Assembly (NCBI GenBank): GCA_902826695.1
Contig: CADEFU010000003.1
Coordinates: 310,001 to 374,000 of the forward strand
Source: an uncultured Alphaproteobacteria bacterium
GTDB lineage: Bacteria; Pseudomonadota; Alphaproteobacteria; Micropepsales; Micropepsaceae
Reading direction: 5' to 3'
Length of the DNA stretch: 64,000 nt
The notes under the pieces are model-generated. The model was not told the DNA's origin, searched no databases, and saw nothing but the letters and a program-made list of their open reading frames with translations. Below are positions 16,507 through 25,110 of this stretch, piece after piece. The translations under genes were made by a program, and so were the position numbers. The first letter of the stretch is position 1; every line of letters begins with the position of its first letter.

Positions 16507-16773
16507 GTGTACGAATGGGACGAAGACAAACGCGGCTTAAACCTCGCCAAGCACGGCATCGATTTCGCGATCATCGAAGGGTTCGATTGGGAGCATTCGC
16601 TAGCGGATGAAGATGACGGCGCCGAAGGCGAACCGCGCTTCATCTCGATCGGCCCGATTGGTATCAGACTCTACGTCCTCGTTTGGACACCGCGCGGCGA
16701 AGATATCGTACGCGTCATCAGTTTACGACCGGCGAACAAACCCGAAAGAAGACGCTATGAAAAAGAATTCTAA
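16507..16773 (+). CDS. brnT: BrnT family ribonuclease toxin
   Basis: 88 residues from GTG 16507. The opening YEWDEDKRGLNLAKHGIDF is the BrnT signature (W-D-x-x-K...N-x-x-K-H-G-I-x-F), and the C-terminal VRVISLRPANKPERRRYEK matches the RISxRxAxxxExxxY ending. BrnT is a RelE-like type II toxin that cleaves RNA and blocks translation. It overlaps the antitoxin gene by 17 bp, so the toxin comes first, as is usual for this family. It is under the palindromic promoter at 16467. The length is normal and it appears intact. Confidence 0.92.
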   Translation: MYEWDEDKRGLNLAKHGIDFAIIEGFDWEHSLADEDDGAEGEPRFISIGPIGIRLYVLVWTPRGEDIVRVISLRPANKPERRRYEKEF

Positions 16774-17041
16774 GAAGCGAACCATCGATCCCGACAATCC
16801 CCCGCTAACGCGCGCGCGGCTGGCACGCTTTCGCCCGGCGATCGAAGTCGTACCCAACATCGTCGCGGCCTACCGCAAACGCCTCGGCCGCCCGCCGGAA
16901 GGAACCGGCACGAAGGTGCAAGTAACGCTCCGCCTCGACCCCGCCGTGATCGCGCACTTCAAGGCAACCGGCGAAGGCTGGCAAAGCCGCATCAACGAAA
17001 CCCTGGCAAAAGCCATCGCCCCAAAGCGGCGGAATTCGTGA
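16757..17041 (+). CDS. brnA: BrnA family antitoxin
   Basis: 94 residues from ATG 16757, inside the end of brnT. The C-terminal part, KVQVTLRLDPAVIAHFKATG then GWQSRINETLAKAI, is the ribbon-helix-helix DNA-binding domain of BrnA antitoxins. The N-terminal part is the toxin-binding region and is rich in basic residues. It is expected to neutralise BrnT and repress the operon by binding the palindrome at 16478-16497. It appears intact. Confidence 0.9.
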   Translation: MKKNSKKRTIDPDNPPLTRARLARFRPAIEVVPNIVAAYRKRLGRPPEGTGTKVQVTLRLDPAVIAHFKATGEGWQSRINETLAKAIAPKRRNS

Positions 17042-17123
17042 CGTGATGAAGTGGACGGCCTCCGCTTCCGGCATCTAGGTGCCATAGTGTGGTTGTTGCA
17101 AAGCCACGCAAGGAGAGCCGTCC

Positions 17124-17420
17124 CTGGGCAAGATTATCACAATCGGTTTGGATATTGCGAAGAACGTTTTTCAGGTTCACGCCGTCGATGCAGCTGGTGC
17201 GGTTGTTGTTCGGCGCAAGCTGCGGCGTGCGGACGTTCTGGATTTCTTCAAGGCAACGGAGCCCTGCCTAGTCGGCATTGAAGCCTGTGCGACTGCGCAC
17301 TACTGGGCGCGCTCGATCATGGCATTGGGGCACACCGTCAAGTTGATGCCGCCGAGCTATGTGAAGCCCTACGTGGTGCGCAGGCAATGGCCCCATACTG
17401 GTGCAATGACAAAGGGATAA
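17124..17420 (+). pseudogene. Truncated IS110-family transposase
   Basis: The frame reads LGKIITIGLDIAKNVFQVHA, then CLVGIEACATAHYWARSIMA and MPPSYVKPYV. This is the N-terminal RuvC-like DEDD domain of IS110-family transposases with its first Asp and the following Glu. Similarity stops after about 90 residues, near 17385; the frame then reaches a stop at 17420 and the C-terminal serine domain is missing. A ribosome site AAGGAG lies at 17110. This is a decayed insertion, not a functional element; no ends could be defined. Confidence 0.85.
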
Positions 17421-17786
17421 AACTCTCCACCAAGCGCGATGATACGGACAGGCTTGCCTCCCGTCGCGCGGTCTTAGCTTCGACACTGGCAACGCGGCCG
17501 TAGCCGACCGCGAGATTGTTCTTGGCAATGACAGAAGTGTCGAGGCCGCGGGTAGGCGGAGGCTGAAAAGGGGGGAATACGCGCGCAGGACCCATCCCCA
17601 TCCAAGCGAAATCTTCCGCTGAGACACAACCATTTGGCGAAAATCGTGGTGTCGAGAGCAAGATGACGGACGAAAATCGCGTGCTGCGCCCTAAAGCGGG
17701 TTGACGCCGGAGTAGGGGGAAATCGCTTTCCCGGAAAAATTGCCCACGTGAGTTGAATTTCGTGGCGGCGTGTCAGCTCCAGGTGG
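17421..17786. other. Gene-free stretch between IS110 remnant and RTX gene
   Basis: About 365 bp with no reading frame that resembles a protein on either strand. It is probably decayed insertion-associated DNA plus the promoter region of the RTX gene. It ends in an eight-G run at 17813-17820, directly before the RTX start. Confidence 0.5.
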
Positions 17787-17825
17787 TTGAGTAACGTAAC
17801 CGCATCGATACCGGGGGGGGCCAAA

Positions 17826-20800
17826 ATGCCGACTCTAACAAGCAACTTGGTGATCGGACCTGGTGAAGTCGTCAACCTCAGCAACGGCTACATTGTCGGC
17901 GTCGGGGCAAGCGTTTCGTTTACGAGCGAGGGAACGGTCAACGTCGAAAACAACACCGCGGTCGGCGGGGTCTTCGGCTTCTGGAGTTTTCTCGGAGACG
18001 CACCGAATACGTTCTTCTGGAACAAAGTCGGCGCTACATTCAGGGTGTCGGGTCTGGGCGCAGAGGGCCAGGCGAGGGGCATTAGTGGCGCCAGTGGCGG
18101 CGGCAACGCCCCTGATATCACCAACGACGGTTTGATCGAGGTGTCGGGCGGTCTCAACGCGATCGGTATCGACAATACCTCCGACGTGATCCACACGACA
18201 ATCAACAATGGCGTGCTTCGTGTCACCGCGACGATCGACTATGCCATCGGGGTCCAGACCCGTGGCGCTCTCAACAACACGGGCCAAATCGACGTATCGG
18301 CGGGAGGCAAGGCTGTCGGCGTCCTTATCGACACGCCAACCGCCAGCGTGACGAACTCTGGTTTGATCAGAGCGACCTCCGTCGGCGCACAGCCAAGCAT
18401 CGCTGTCGAACTTTTCACCGGCCCGAATTGGGATTTGACCATCACCAACACCGCCTCCGGCACAATGGAGGGCGACTATGTCTTCAAGGAGCGCCTCGGA
18501 TCGTTCTCGGATCAAGGCGGTCGGCATACGATCGAGAACGCGGGCGCGATGAACGGCATAGTCGACGTCGGTCTGGCCGATGATCACGTTCACAACACCG
18601 GCGCGATCACAGGCGCCGTCGCTCTCGGCCAAGGCGACGACGTCTACGACGGCGGGGGCACACTCGTCGGCGCACTCTACGGCGGCTTCGGCGCCGACAC
18701 GATCACGGGTGACGCGGGTGAAGAGGTCTTCCACGGCGAAGAGGGGAACGACGTCATCGACGGAGCCGGAGGCAACGACGTGCTCGACGGCGGCCATGGC
18801 GCCGACACCCTAAACGGAGGCCTGGGCGCAGATCAACTTTATGGTGGCTACGAAGACGACGTCCTGCACGGCGGCGACGGCGCCGATGAGCTCGACGGCT
18901 GGCAAGGCGCGGACACGCTGCACGGCGACGCCGGGGCCGATACGATCGTCATTTCCAATGCCGCTTACTCGACCGGCGCAACCTTCGACACCGCCGTCGG
19001 GTTCGACTTCGCAGAAGATACGATCCGCCTGACGACCGCGCCGACTGTGATCGATGCAGAGGTTGCGGCCGGCGCGCTTTCGTTGGCGACGTTCGCGACG
19101 GATCTGGCCACCGCGGTTTCACCCGCGCAATTGAGCGCAGGTGGCGCACTGCTGTTTTCGCCGACCACGGGTGACTACGCCGGGAGCTCTTTCCTCGTCG
19201 TCGACGCGAACAACGTCGCCGGATACCAAGACGGCTTCGACATTGTCGTCCGCCTTCAAGCGCCCACAAATCTGAATCAATTCGGACTTTCGACTTTTGT
19301 CAGCGGAGCGTCGACCTATCAGCCGCTCGCCCTCGAATTCACGTCCTCGCCACTGCACGGACAGGGGCGCGAGATATACGGCGACTTTACGATCCACGAC
19401 GGCGAAACGCTGCACACGACGCAGCAAACCTTCGTGATGGGAATCGCGGTTGCCAATCAAGGCTCCTCCGGGCCGCCGATCGTCGTCACCAATTCCGGCG
19501 ACGTGTTGATTGAGAATGCGCCTGGATTCTTCGGCCTGGTGGGCATCGGCCTCACGCAGGACACCGCGAATTTCGAGCTTACGCTGGCGAACACCGCCAC
19601 CGGCGACTTCGTTGTCGACGCGGACTTTACGATGTTCGGAACGATTTGGGCCAAAGGCGCGATCGTCCGGCACTTCGATAACGCTGGGCACTTCGCAGTC
19701 ACTTCAAACAAGAACGCGACGGGCGTTGAGCTAACCCGTCCTAATGCCACGTTCAGCAACACTGGCGAGATCGAGGTTGCGGCTACAGTGAGCGCGCTCG
19801 GCGTTCTCATCGACCAGTCCACCAACAGAACAGCGGCCTTCGAAAACCACGGCATTCTGACGGTGCATAGCGGTCTGAACGCGCAGTACGCGGAGGGTGT
19901 CCGCATCAACGCTGACACGACCACCTTCGAAAATTCTGGGACGATCCAAGTGACCGCCGACAATGCCGCCGTCGACAGCATCGCCATCAACTACGACAGC
20001 ATGGTCAACGGCGGCCCAAACGCGGTCCTGCATATCGAGAACTCTGGGCTGCTGGAGGCCGAGTTCGCCCTCGTAGCGGACGCGCGCACCATCCTGACGA
20101 ACACCGGCACGGTTCTCGGCAAGATCACTTTCAGCGGCGCCGACGACGTCTACGACGGCGCGTTGGGAACGCTTGTAGGCCTGCTTTCGGCTGGCGACGG
20201 CAACGATACGCTCGGCGGCGGTGCGGGAGCCGAAACGTTCGACGGCGGAAACGGCAACGATTTCATCCAAGGCCGCGGCGGCGCCGATAACATGCAAGGC
20301 GGCGACGGCGACGACTGGCTCGACGGCGGCGCCGGCGGCGACACGATCGACGGCGGCAACGGCGTGCTGGACGTCGCGGCCTACGGTGCCTCGCCCTCCG
20401 GCGTGAACCTCGACCTGCAGGCGAACACGTTCTCGGGCGGCGATGCTGCGGGAGATGTGCTAACGAACGTCGAAGGCGTCTCGGGCTCGAACTTCGCCGA
20501 CCAGCTGTTCGGCAACGGCAACGCGAACCGGCTCTTCGGCCAAGGCGGCGCCGACTTCATCCAGGGCCGCGGCGGCAACGACACGATCGACGGCGGGGAC
20601 GGCGACGACTGGCTGGACGGTGGTGCAGGCGCGGATCAGATCTTCGGCGGCGCGGGCACAAACGATATCGTCGCCTATGGCGCCTCGACCGCCGCGATCA
20701 ACGCGGACCTTGCCGCGTTCACGTTTACCGGGGGCGACGCAGCCGGCGACACCTACTCCGGTGTCGAGGGCGTCTCAGGCTCGAGCTTCGGTGACCAGAT

Positions 20801-21719
20801 CTTCGGCGATGCCAATGGCAACCGGCTGTTCGGCCAGGGCGGCAACGACTTCATCCAAGGCCGGGGTGGCAACGACATCATCGACGGCGGCCTTGGCGAC
20901 GACTGGCTCGACGGCGGCGCGGGCGCGGACCAGATCTTCGGCGGTGCGGGCACGAACGACATCGCGGCTTACGGCGCATCCACCGCAGCGGTGAACGCCG
21001 ATCTTCAGGCCTTCACCTTCACCGGCGGCGATGCGGCAGGCGATACCTATTCCGGCATCGAAGGCGTGTCCGGCTCAGGTTTCGGCGACCAACTGTTCGG
21101 CGACGGCAACGCCAACCGGCTGTTCGGCCAGGGTGGCAACGACTTCATCCAGGGTCGTGGCGGCAACGACATCATCGACGGCGGCCTTGGCGACGACTGG
21201 CTCGACGGCGGCACGGGCGGCGACCAAATCTTCGGCGGCGCAGGCACGAGCGACGTCGTGGCCTACGGTGCCTCGAATGCCGCGGTCAACGCCGACCTGC
21301 AAAGCTTCACGTTCTCCGGCGGCGACGCCACGGGCGACACTTATTCCGGTATCGAGGGCGTTTCGGGGTCGGCGTTCAACGACAACCTTTCGGGCGACGC
21401 GAACGCGAACCGCCTCTACGGCCAAGCGGGCGTCGATACGCTCGCCGGCCGTGGCGGCAATGACTACCTCCAAGGTGGCAACGACAACGACATCTTCGTC
21501 TTCGCCAATAACGGCGGCGTGGACACGGTCGCGGACTTCGACGACTTCGGCAACGACACTATCCGGTTGTCGATCACGGGCGTGACCACGTTTGGCCAAG
21601 TTCAAGCGGTGATGACCCAATCGGGCGCCGATGTCCTCATCGGCTTCGCGACCACCGACATCATCCTCACGAACACGACGCTTGCGTCGATGGGCGCAGA
21701 CGACTTCGCGTTCGTCTGA
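17826..21719 (+). CDS. Giant RTX calcium-binding protein with tandem 98-residue units
   Basis: 1297 residues from ATG 17826; a TTG at 17787 is an alternative start. There is no Sec signal. Residues 1 to about 280 have N-x-G-x-I type turns suggesting a beta-helix. Residues about 285-375 form a first RTX block (GGxGxDxLxG nonapeptides). Another beta-helix-like part follows (about 485-780), then a second RTX block (about 790-1220) built from near-identical 98-residue units. The two halves are paralogous: DDVYDG...GTLVG...G.GADT recurs at both block starts. The C-terminal 60 residues (DTVADFDDFGNDTIRLSI, then LTNTTLASMGADDFAFV) fit an uncleaved type I secretion signal. No ABC exporter lies in the window. 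It is probably an adhesin or surface protein. Confidence 0.85.
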   Translation: MPTLTSNLVIGPGEVVNLSNGYIVGVGASVSFTSEGTVNVENNTAVGGVFGFWSFLGDAPNTFFWNKVGATFRVSGLGAEGQARGISGASGGGNAPDITNDGLIEVSGGLNAIGIDNTSDVIHTTINNGVLRVTATIDYAIGVQTRGALNNTGQIDVSAGGKAVGVLIDTPTASVTNSGLIRATSVGAQPSIAVELFTGPNWDLTITNTASGTMEGDYVFKERLGSFSDQGGRHTIENAGAMNGIVDVGLADDHVHNTGAITGAVALGQGDDVYDGGGTLVGALYGGFGADTITGDAGEEVFHGEEGNDVIDGAGGNDVLDGGHGADTLNGGLGADQLYGGYEDDVLHGGDGADELDGWQGADTLHGDAGADTIVISNAAYSTGATFDTAVGFDFAEDTIRLTTAPTVIDAEVAAGALSLATFATDLATAVSPAQLSAGGALLFSPTTGDYAGSSFLVVDANNVAGYQDGFDIVVRLQAPTNLNQFGLSTFVSGASTYQPLALEFTSSPLHGQGREIYGDFTIHDGETLHTTQQTFVMGIAVANQGSSGPPIVVTNSGDVLIENAPGFFGLVGIGLTQDTANFELTLANTATGDFVVDADFTMFGTIWAKGAIVRHFDNAGHFAVTSNKNATGVELTRPNATFSNTGEIEVAATVSALGVLIDQSTNRTAAFENHGILTVHSGLNAQYAEGVRINADTTTFENSGTIQVTADNAAVDSIAINYDSMVNGGPNAVLHIENSGLLEAEFALVADARTILTNTGTVLGKITFSGADDVYDGALGTLVGLLSAGDGNDTLGGGAGAETFDGGNGNDFIQGRGGADNMQGGDGDDWLDGGAGGDTIDGGNGVLDVAAYGASPSGVNLDLQANTFSGGDAAGDVLTNVEGVSGSNFADQLFGNGNANRLFGQGGADFIQGRGGNDTIDGGDGDDWLDGGAGADQIFGGAGTNDIVAYGASTAAINADLAAFTFTGGDAAGDTYSGVEGVSGSSFGDQIFGDANGNRLFGQGGNDFIQGRGGNDIIDGGLGDDWLDGGAGADQIFGGAGTNDIAAYGASTAAVNADLQAFTFTGGDAAGDTYSGIEGVSGSGFGDQLFGDGNANRLFGQGGNDFIQGRGGNDIIDGGLGDDWLDGGTGGDQIFGGAGTSDVVAYGASNAAVNADLQSFTFSGGDATGDTYSGIEGVSGSAFNDNLSGDANANRLYGQAGVDTLAGRGGNDYLQGGNDNDIFVFANNGGVDTVADFDDFGNDTIRLSITGVTTFGQVQAVMTQSGADVLIGFATTDIILTNTTLASMGADDFAFV
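20232..21407 (+). repeat. Four tandem 294-bp repeats inside the RTX gene
   Basis: Units begin with the codons for Asn-Arg-Leu-Phe-Gly-Gln-Gly-Gly at 20526, 20820 and 21114, with a partial fourth start (NRLYGQ) at 21408, giving spacings of exactly 294 bp. A more divergent unit precedes them from about 20232. Each unit has RTX nonapeptides, then VAYGAS, then GGDAAGDTYSG(V/I)EGVSGS. Confidence 0.9.
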
Positions 21720-21893
21720 AGTCCAAAGGTCGGGGCGCGAAGGGGGAATGAGTTAAGTGCCCGTTTTCGAGGGCATTTGCCGTTTCGACGCCTTTCGCGC
21801 GCGGGGGAGCTTGCGCCGAGGCAAAGGGCATCCGATATGTTCGTATCACCCGAACCGCCATAGGATTCGCCATGCCAACACTCCGGCCCCCAT

Positions 21894-23258
21894 ATGTGGC
21901 GTAAGGCGCGCGAGCTGGCGCAGATGACGCCGCCTGAGCGCAACCGCTGGGTCGATTTCCTGCGCGCGCTCTCGATCATGGCGGTGGTGTGCGGCCATTG
22001 GCTGATGGCCGGGGTCTATGTCGATGCGGCGGGCGAGCTGCAACGCGGCGACCTGCTCAGCGTTTCCACCTGGGCGCACTGGCTGACCTGGGCCTTCCAG
22101 GTGATGCCGGTCTTCTTCCTCGTCGGCGGCTATTCGAACGGGGTCAGCTGGGACGCGACGCTGCGCAAGGCCGAGCCCGGACAGATTGGCAAGTACCGCG
22201 ACTGGTTTGCGAGCCGGGTGCAGCGCCTCATCAACCCGATCTTTCCGCTGCTGATGCTGTGGGCGGTGCTGGCCGTGATCCTGACGCAGGCCGGCTTCCC
22301 GCGCGAACAGATCCGCATGGCGACCGAAGCCGCCCTGATCCCGGTCTGGTTCCTGGCGGTCTATCTGCTGGTGACCGGCTGCACCCCGCTGACCTTCTGG
22401 GCGTGGAAGCGTTTCGGGTGGGCGAGCTTCGCGTGGTTCATCCCCGCGGCCGTGCTGACCGACTGGCTGACCTTCACGGCGCAAGTGCCTTACGTCAATT
22501 TCACCAACTTCCTGTGGGTGTTCCTTGCGCTCCATCAGCTGGGCTTCGCCTGGCGCGACGGCAAGTTCGACAACCGCCTGTTCGCGCTCGGCTGGTTCGC
22601 GGTCGGGCTGGCCGTGCTGATTTCGATCACGGTCTACGGCTTCTATCCGGTGTCGATGGTGTCCCCGCCGGGGGAGCTGTCCAACTCGCTGCCGCCGACG
22701 CTGGCGCTGTTTGCGCTGGGTGTCGCTCAGGTCGGCCTCGTGCTCGCGCTTGAGCCTTGGGGCCGCAAGATGCTCGACAATCTCAACATCTGGACCGCGA
22801 CGGTGCTGATGAACGGGATGATCATGACCGTCTATCTGTGGCACCTCACCGCCTTCGTGCTGGTGATGACGGTGTGCTGGACCCTGCTCGGCGGGGTGGG
22901 CTTGGATCAGGTCCCCGGATCGCCCACGTGGTGGGCCTCGCGCCCGCTGTGGTTCCTGGTCTACATCGTCGTGCTGCTGCCGATGATCGCGGTGTTCGCG
23001 CGGCACGAGCGCAGCTTCGGCCCGATCAGAGGCGGGCGGACAGTGCCCAAGGCGCGCGTGGTGGCGGGCGTCCTGCTGATCTGCGTGGGGTTAGCGGCAA
23101 CCGCCGGCGTAACGATCACGAGCCCCGACAGCCTCTCGGGCATCCGCGCGTCGGTGGTCGCGGCACCCTTCGTCGGCGCAGCCTTGATGGGCTTCGGACC
23201 GATATACAACATGATCGTGCGGCGCCGCGAAAAACGCGATGCAGCGCGGCGGCAATGA
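21894..23258 (+). CDS. Acyltransferase 3 (OafA-like) integral membrane protein
   Basis: 454 residues with about ten to twelve membrane helices. The N-terminal RNRWVDFLRALSIMAVVCGH carries the arginine and histidine typical of the acyltransferase 3 family, which transfers acyl groups to surface sugars, lipids or peptidoglycan from the inner membrane. The later WHLTAFVLVMTV helix with a conserved histidine also fits. There are two possible starts, ATG 21894 and ATG 21924 (MTPPERNRWV); the second begins closer to the first helix. The region 21720-21893 upstream has no gene. A short hairpin (TGCCC/GGGCA near 21757-21776) may end the RTX transcript. Confidence 0.85.
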   Translation: MWRKARELAQMTPPERNRWVDFLRALSIMAVVCGHWLMAGVYVDAAGELQRGDLLSVSTWAHWLTWAFQVMPVFFLVGGYSNGVSWDATLRKAEPGQIGKYRDWFASRVQRLINPIFPLLMLWAVLAVILTQAGFPREQIRMATEAALIPVWFLAVYLLVTGCTPLTFWAWKRFGWASFAWFIPAAVLTDWLTFTAQVPYVNFTNFLWVFLALHQLGFAWRDGKFDNRLFALGWFAVGLAVLISITVYGFYPVSMVSPPGELSNSLPPTLALFALGVAQVGLVLALEPWGRKMLDNLNIWTATVLMNGMIMTVYLWHLTAFVLVMTVCWTLLGGVGLDQVPGSPTWWASRPLWFLVYIVVLLPMIAVFARHERSFGPIRGGRTVPKARVVAGVLLICVGLAATAGVTITSPDSLSGIRASVVAAPFVGAALMGFGPIYNMIVRRREKRDAARRQ

Positions 23259-23337
23259 CTAGGTGACAGCAGGACATTTTCCTGATCGCACTGACGGTAG
23301 TGTATGCTGCGATGCTGGGCAACTCTGGGAGAGACCG

Positions 23338-23904
23338 ATGACAAAGCGCACCTTGATCTTGATCGCGGCCGCAATCGCAATGTCTGGCGCCAGCGCCATC
23401 GCTAGACCGGGAACGGAAATCCTGACCGCGCCCAGAGCGTCGACCGCGCCGCTGACGAAAGTCGAGAGCACGCAGTTGCTGAACGGTTTGACACCTTCAG
23501 ACGAGATCGCGCCGCGGTTGAAAAAGATCAAAGCCTCGATTCAGGCGCTACAAAACCCGCGCGCGACCAAGCAATCGCAGATGGCGTCGCTGAAGCGGGG
23601 TCATGCTGAAACAGTCGCCCTCGATCAGACGCTCGTGAAACTGCGGAAGGGGTTCGATGCTGCCGAACAGCGCGTCGGGTCAAAGGGAGGCCAGGCGTCC
23701 GTCGACGCCAATCGTGCCGCGCTCGATGCGCTCCGGTCACGCTTTGAAAGCGCGACCAAAGACCTTGAATCGAAAGACAAGTTAGGAAATTTCGAAATTC
23801 AGGGTTTGATGTCGAGCTACAACCGGGCGGAGACTACGGCGTCGGATGTCAAGAAGAAGGTGGATGATACACAAAACGGCATCGTCCAGAAAATCGCAGG
23901 ATGA
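23338..23904 (+). CDS. Secreted coiled-coil protein of unknown function
   Basis: 188 residues from ATG 23338, with GGGAGA a few bases upstream. A signal peptide (MTKRTLILIAAAIAMSGASA) is followed by a highly charged, Ala/Lys/Gln-rich chain predicted to be almost all helix, with heptad-like spacing (LRKGFDAAEQRV, LDALRSRFESATKDLESKDK). There are no cysteines. It is predicted periplasmic. No family is recognised. Confidence 0.7.
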   Translation: MTKRTLILIAAAIAMSGASAIARPGTEILTAPRASTAPLTKVESTQLLNGLTPSDEIAPRLKKIKASIQALQNPRATKQSQMASLKRGHAETVALDQTLVKLRKGFDAAEQRVGSKGGQASVDANRAALDALRSRFESATKDLESKDKLGNFEIQGLMSSYNRAETTASDVKKKVDDTQNGIVQKIAG

Positions 23905-23946
23905 GGTCGTGGTGTCCGGCGTGAAAGCTCGCAGTGTTCGAGTGTC

Positions 23947-24834
23947 TCACGCGTCCGCGGATTTTTTCTTGCGCGCGAGCCGCTTGCGATCGCGCTTGGC
24001 CATCTGCCGGTAGAATTCGGCCCGCTCAGAGGCATACTGCGTGTAGGGATTGTCGTCGCTCGCTTTCGCCGACTGGATCGCTTGCGAACGCCAGTAGTCT
24101 TCGCTGTCTTGGTTGGTGGGAAACCGGCCGGGCAACCGCGCCGGTTCTGCGCGGGGCTGTGAGTCGCTTTTCGGCGTGAACGGCTTCGGTCGGCGCGTGC
24201 GAAGCTCAAATGTCTGGGCAAAAACACCGGCGGAAATGTCGATCGACACCGGCCGTCGCGATTGCTTTATGCCGGTCACCGCCGCCGTCAGACAGTCAGC
24301 CAGATCTTGGGCGAACATGGCTTTGCCGGCAAACGGCGCTGAGAAAAATCCTGTTTCAATCTCCAGCAGCTCGCGTGGTTGCCTTTGCGCGCGCTGAGGA
24401 TCGCGGCCCTGGGGAAGGGCAACGACACTGTAATAACGCAACAATACTGGCATGTACTGACGCGCCAAGAGTCTCGTCCTTTCGCGCGTTCCCCAGCTGT
24501 CGACATCGCGCAGCGCTCTTCGCCGAACCTGCCAAAAGAAACGCTCGGTGACGGTTTGTTCGTCCACCTGAATATGAAAAAACGGAGCGCGGGGAAGAGC
24601 TGCAAGCGCACAGCCTGCTGTCAGCAGCAGCCAGAGAGCAGTGCACCCAGCCACCAACACCGCGCCCGCAAAGCTCAACGTCAATTGCGGCGTCATCAGA
24701 AGTGCCGCAATCGGTGAGTTCGGCTGCAAGCAGAACGATGTCGCGGGGATAGACACAGCGCCCCAAGCGAGCGTCCACAAAAGCACCCGTACGCGGTTCG
24801 GCCGAATGCGAATTGGCAAAGTCACCGATGGCAT
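23947..24834 (-). CDS. Membrane protein of unknown function
   Basis: 295 residues from ATG 24834; a longer form to 24921 is possible but lacks a ribosome site. Two hydrophobic segments near residues 15-40 and 50-80 form a hairpin (VLLWTLAWGAVSIPATSFCL and LSFAGAVLVAGCTALWLLLT). A soluble PH-like part follows (residues about 85-190, FFHIQVDEQTVTERFFW) and then a basic, disordered C-terminal tail ending RDRKRLARKKKSADA. The layout resembles YcxB-like or bPH-domain membrane proteins, but I cannot name a family. It is convergent with the secreted coiled-coil gene. Confidence 0.6.
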   Translation of the reverse strand: MPSVTLPIRIRPNRVRVLLWTLAWGAVSIPATSFCLQPNSPIAALLMTPQLTLSFAGAVLVAGCTALWLLLTAGCALAALPRAPFFHIQVDEQTVTERFFWQVRRRALRDVDSWGTRERTRLLARQYMPVLLRYYSVVALPQGRDPQRAQRQPRELLEIETGFFSAPFAGKAMFAQDLADCLTAAVTGIKQSRRPVSIDISAGVFAQTFELRTRRPKPFTPKSDSQPRAEPARLPGRFPTNQDSEDYWRSQAIQSAKASDDNPYTQYASERAEFYRQMAKRDRKRLARKKKSADA

Positions 24835-25000
24835 GGGCAACACCTGGGCGGGTCTACATGAAGCCGTCGCGGTGCTGTGATCTTCGCGGTTCTCAGGCGC
24901 GCACCAAACCTGAGCGGCCACTCTAACCGAAGCCCGGTTAAGACATTTTTACACTGTCAAAGCGTGATTGCGCCCCCGCCTCGGTCTTGGTTCGCAGCGT

Positions 25001-25015
25001 AGGTAAGCTGTCACC
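25001..25015. repeat. Family B half-element
   Basis: AGGTAAGCTGTCACC matches the right arm of the inverted repeat at 16223-16278. The left arm is missing. It lies in the 240-bp gap before the acyl-CoA ligase gene. Confidence 0.5.
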
Positions 25016-25110
25016 CATTTCAACGGGCCGCGCCAGCGGCGCTCGCGCTTGCGCCATGAACGGGGAATGCTAGGGTGAAAAAAAAACGAACATCATCTGG
25101 AGGATCGCCT

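Noticed and set aside
17338-17884. Minus-strand frames beside the IS110 remnant
   Set aside because: No similarity to a transposase end or other protein can be seen, and they run into the RTX gene.
20232-21480. Regular repeats considered as a CRISPR array
   Set aside because: The 294-bp units are in-frame coding repeats of RTX type without spacers.
21846-23006. A long minus-strand frame over the acyltransferase gene
   Set aside because: Arg/Gln/His-rich composition and no motifs; the plus strand encodes a clear multi-helix protein.
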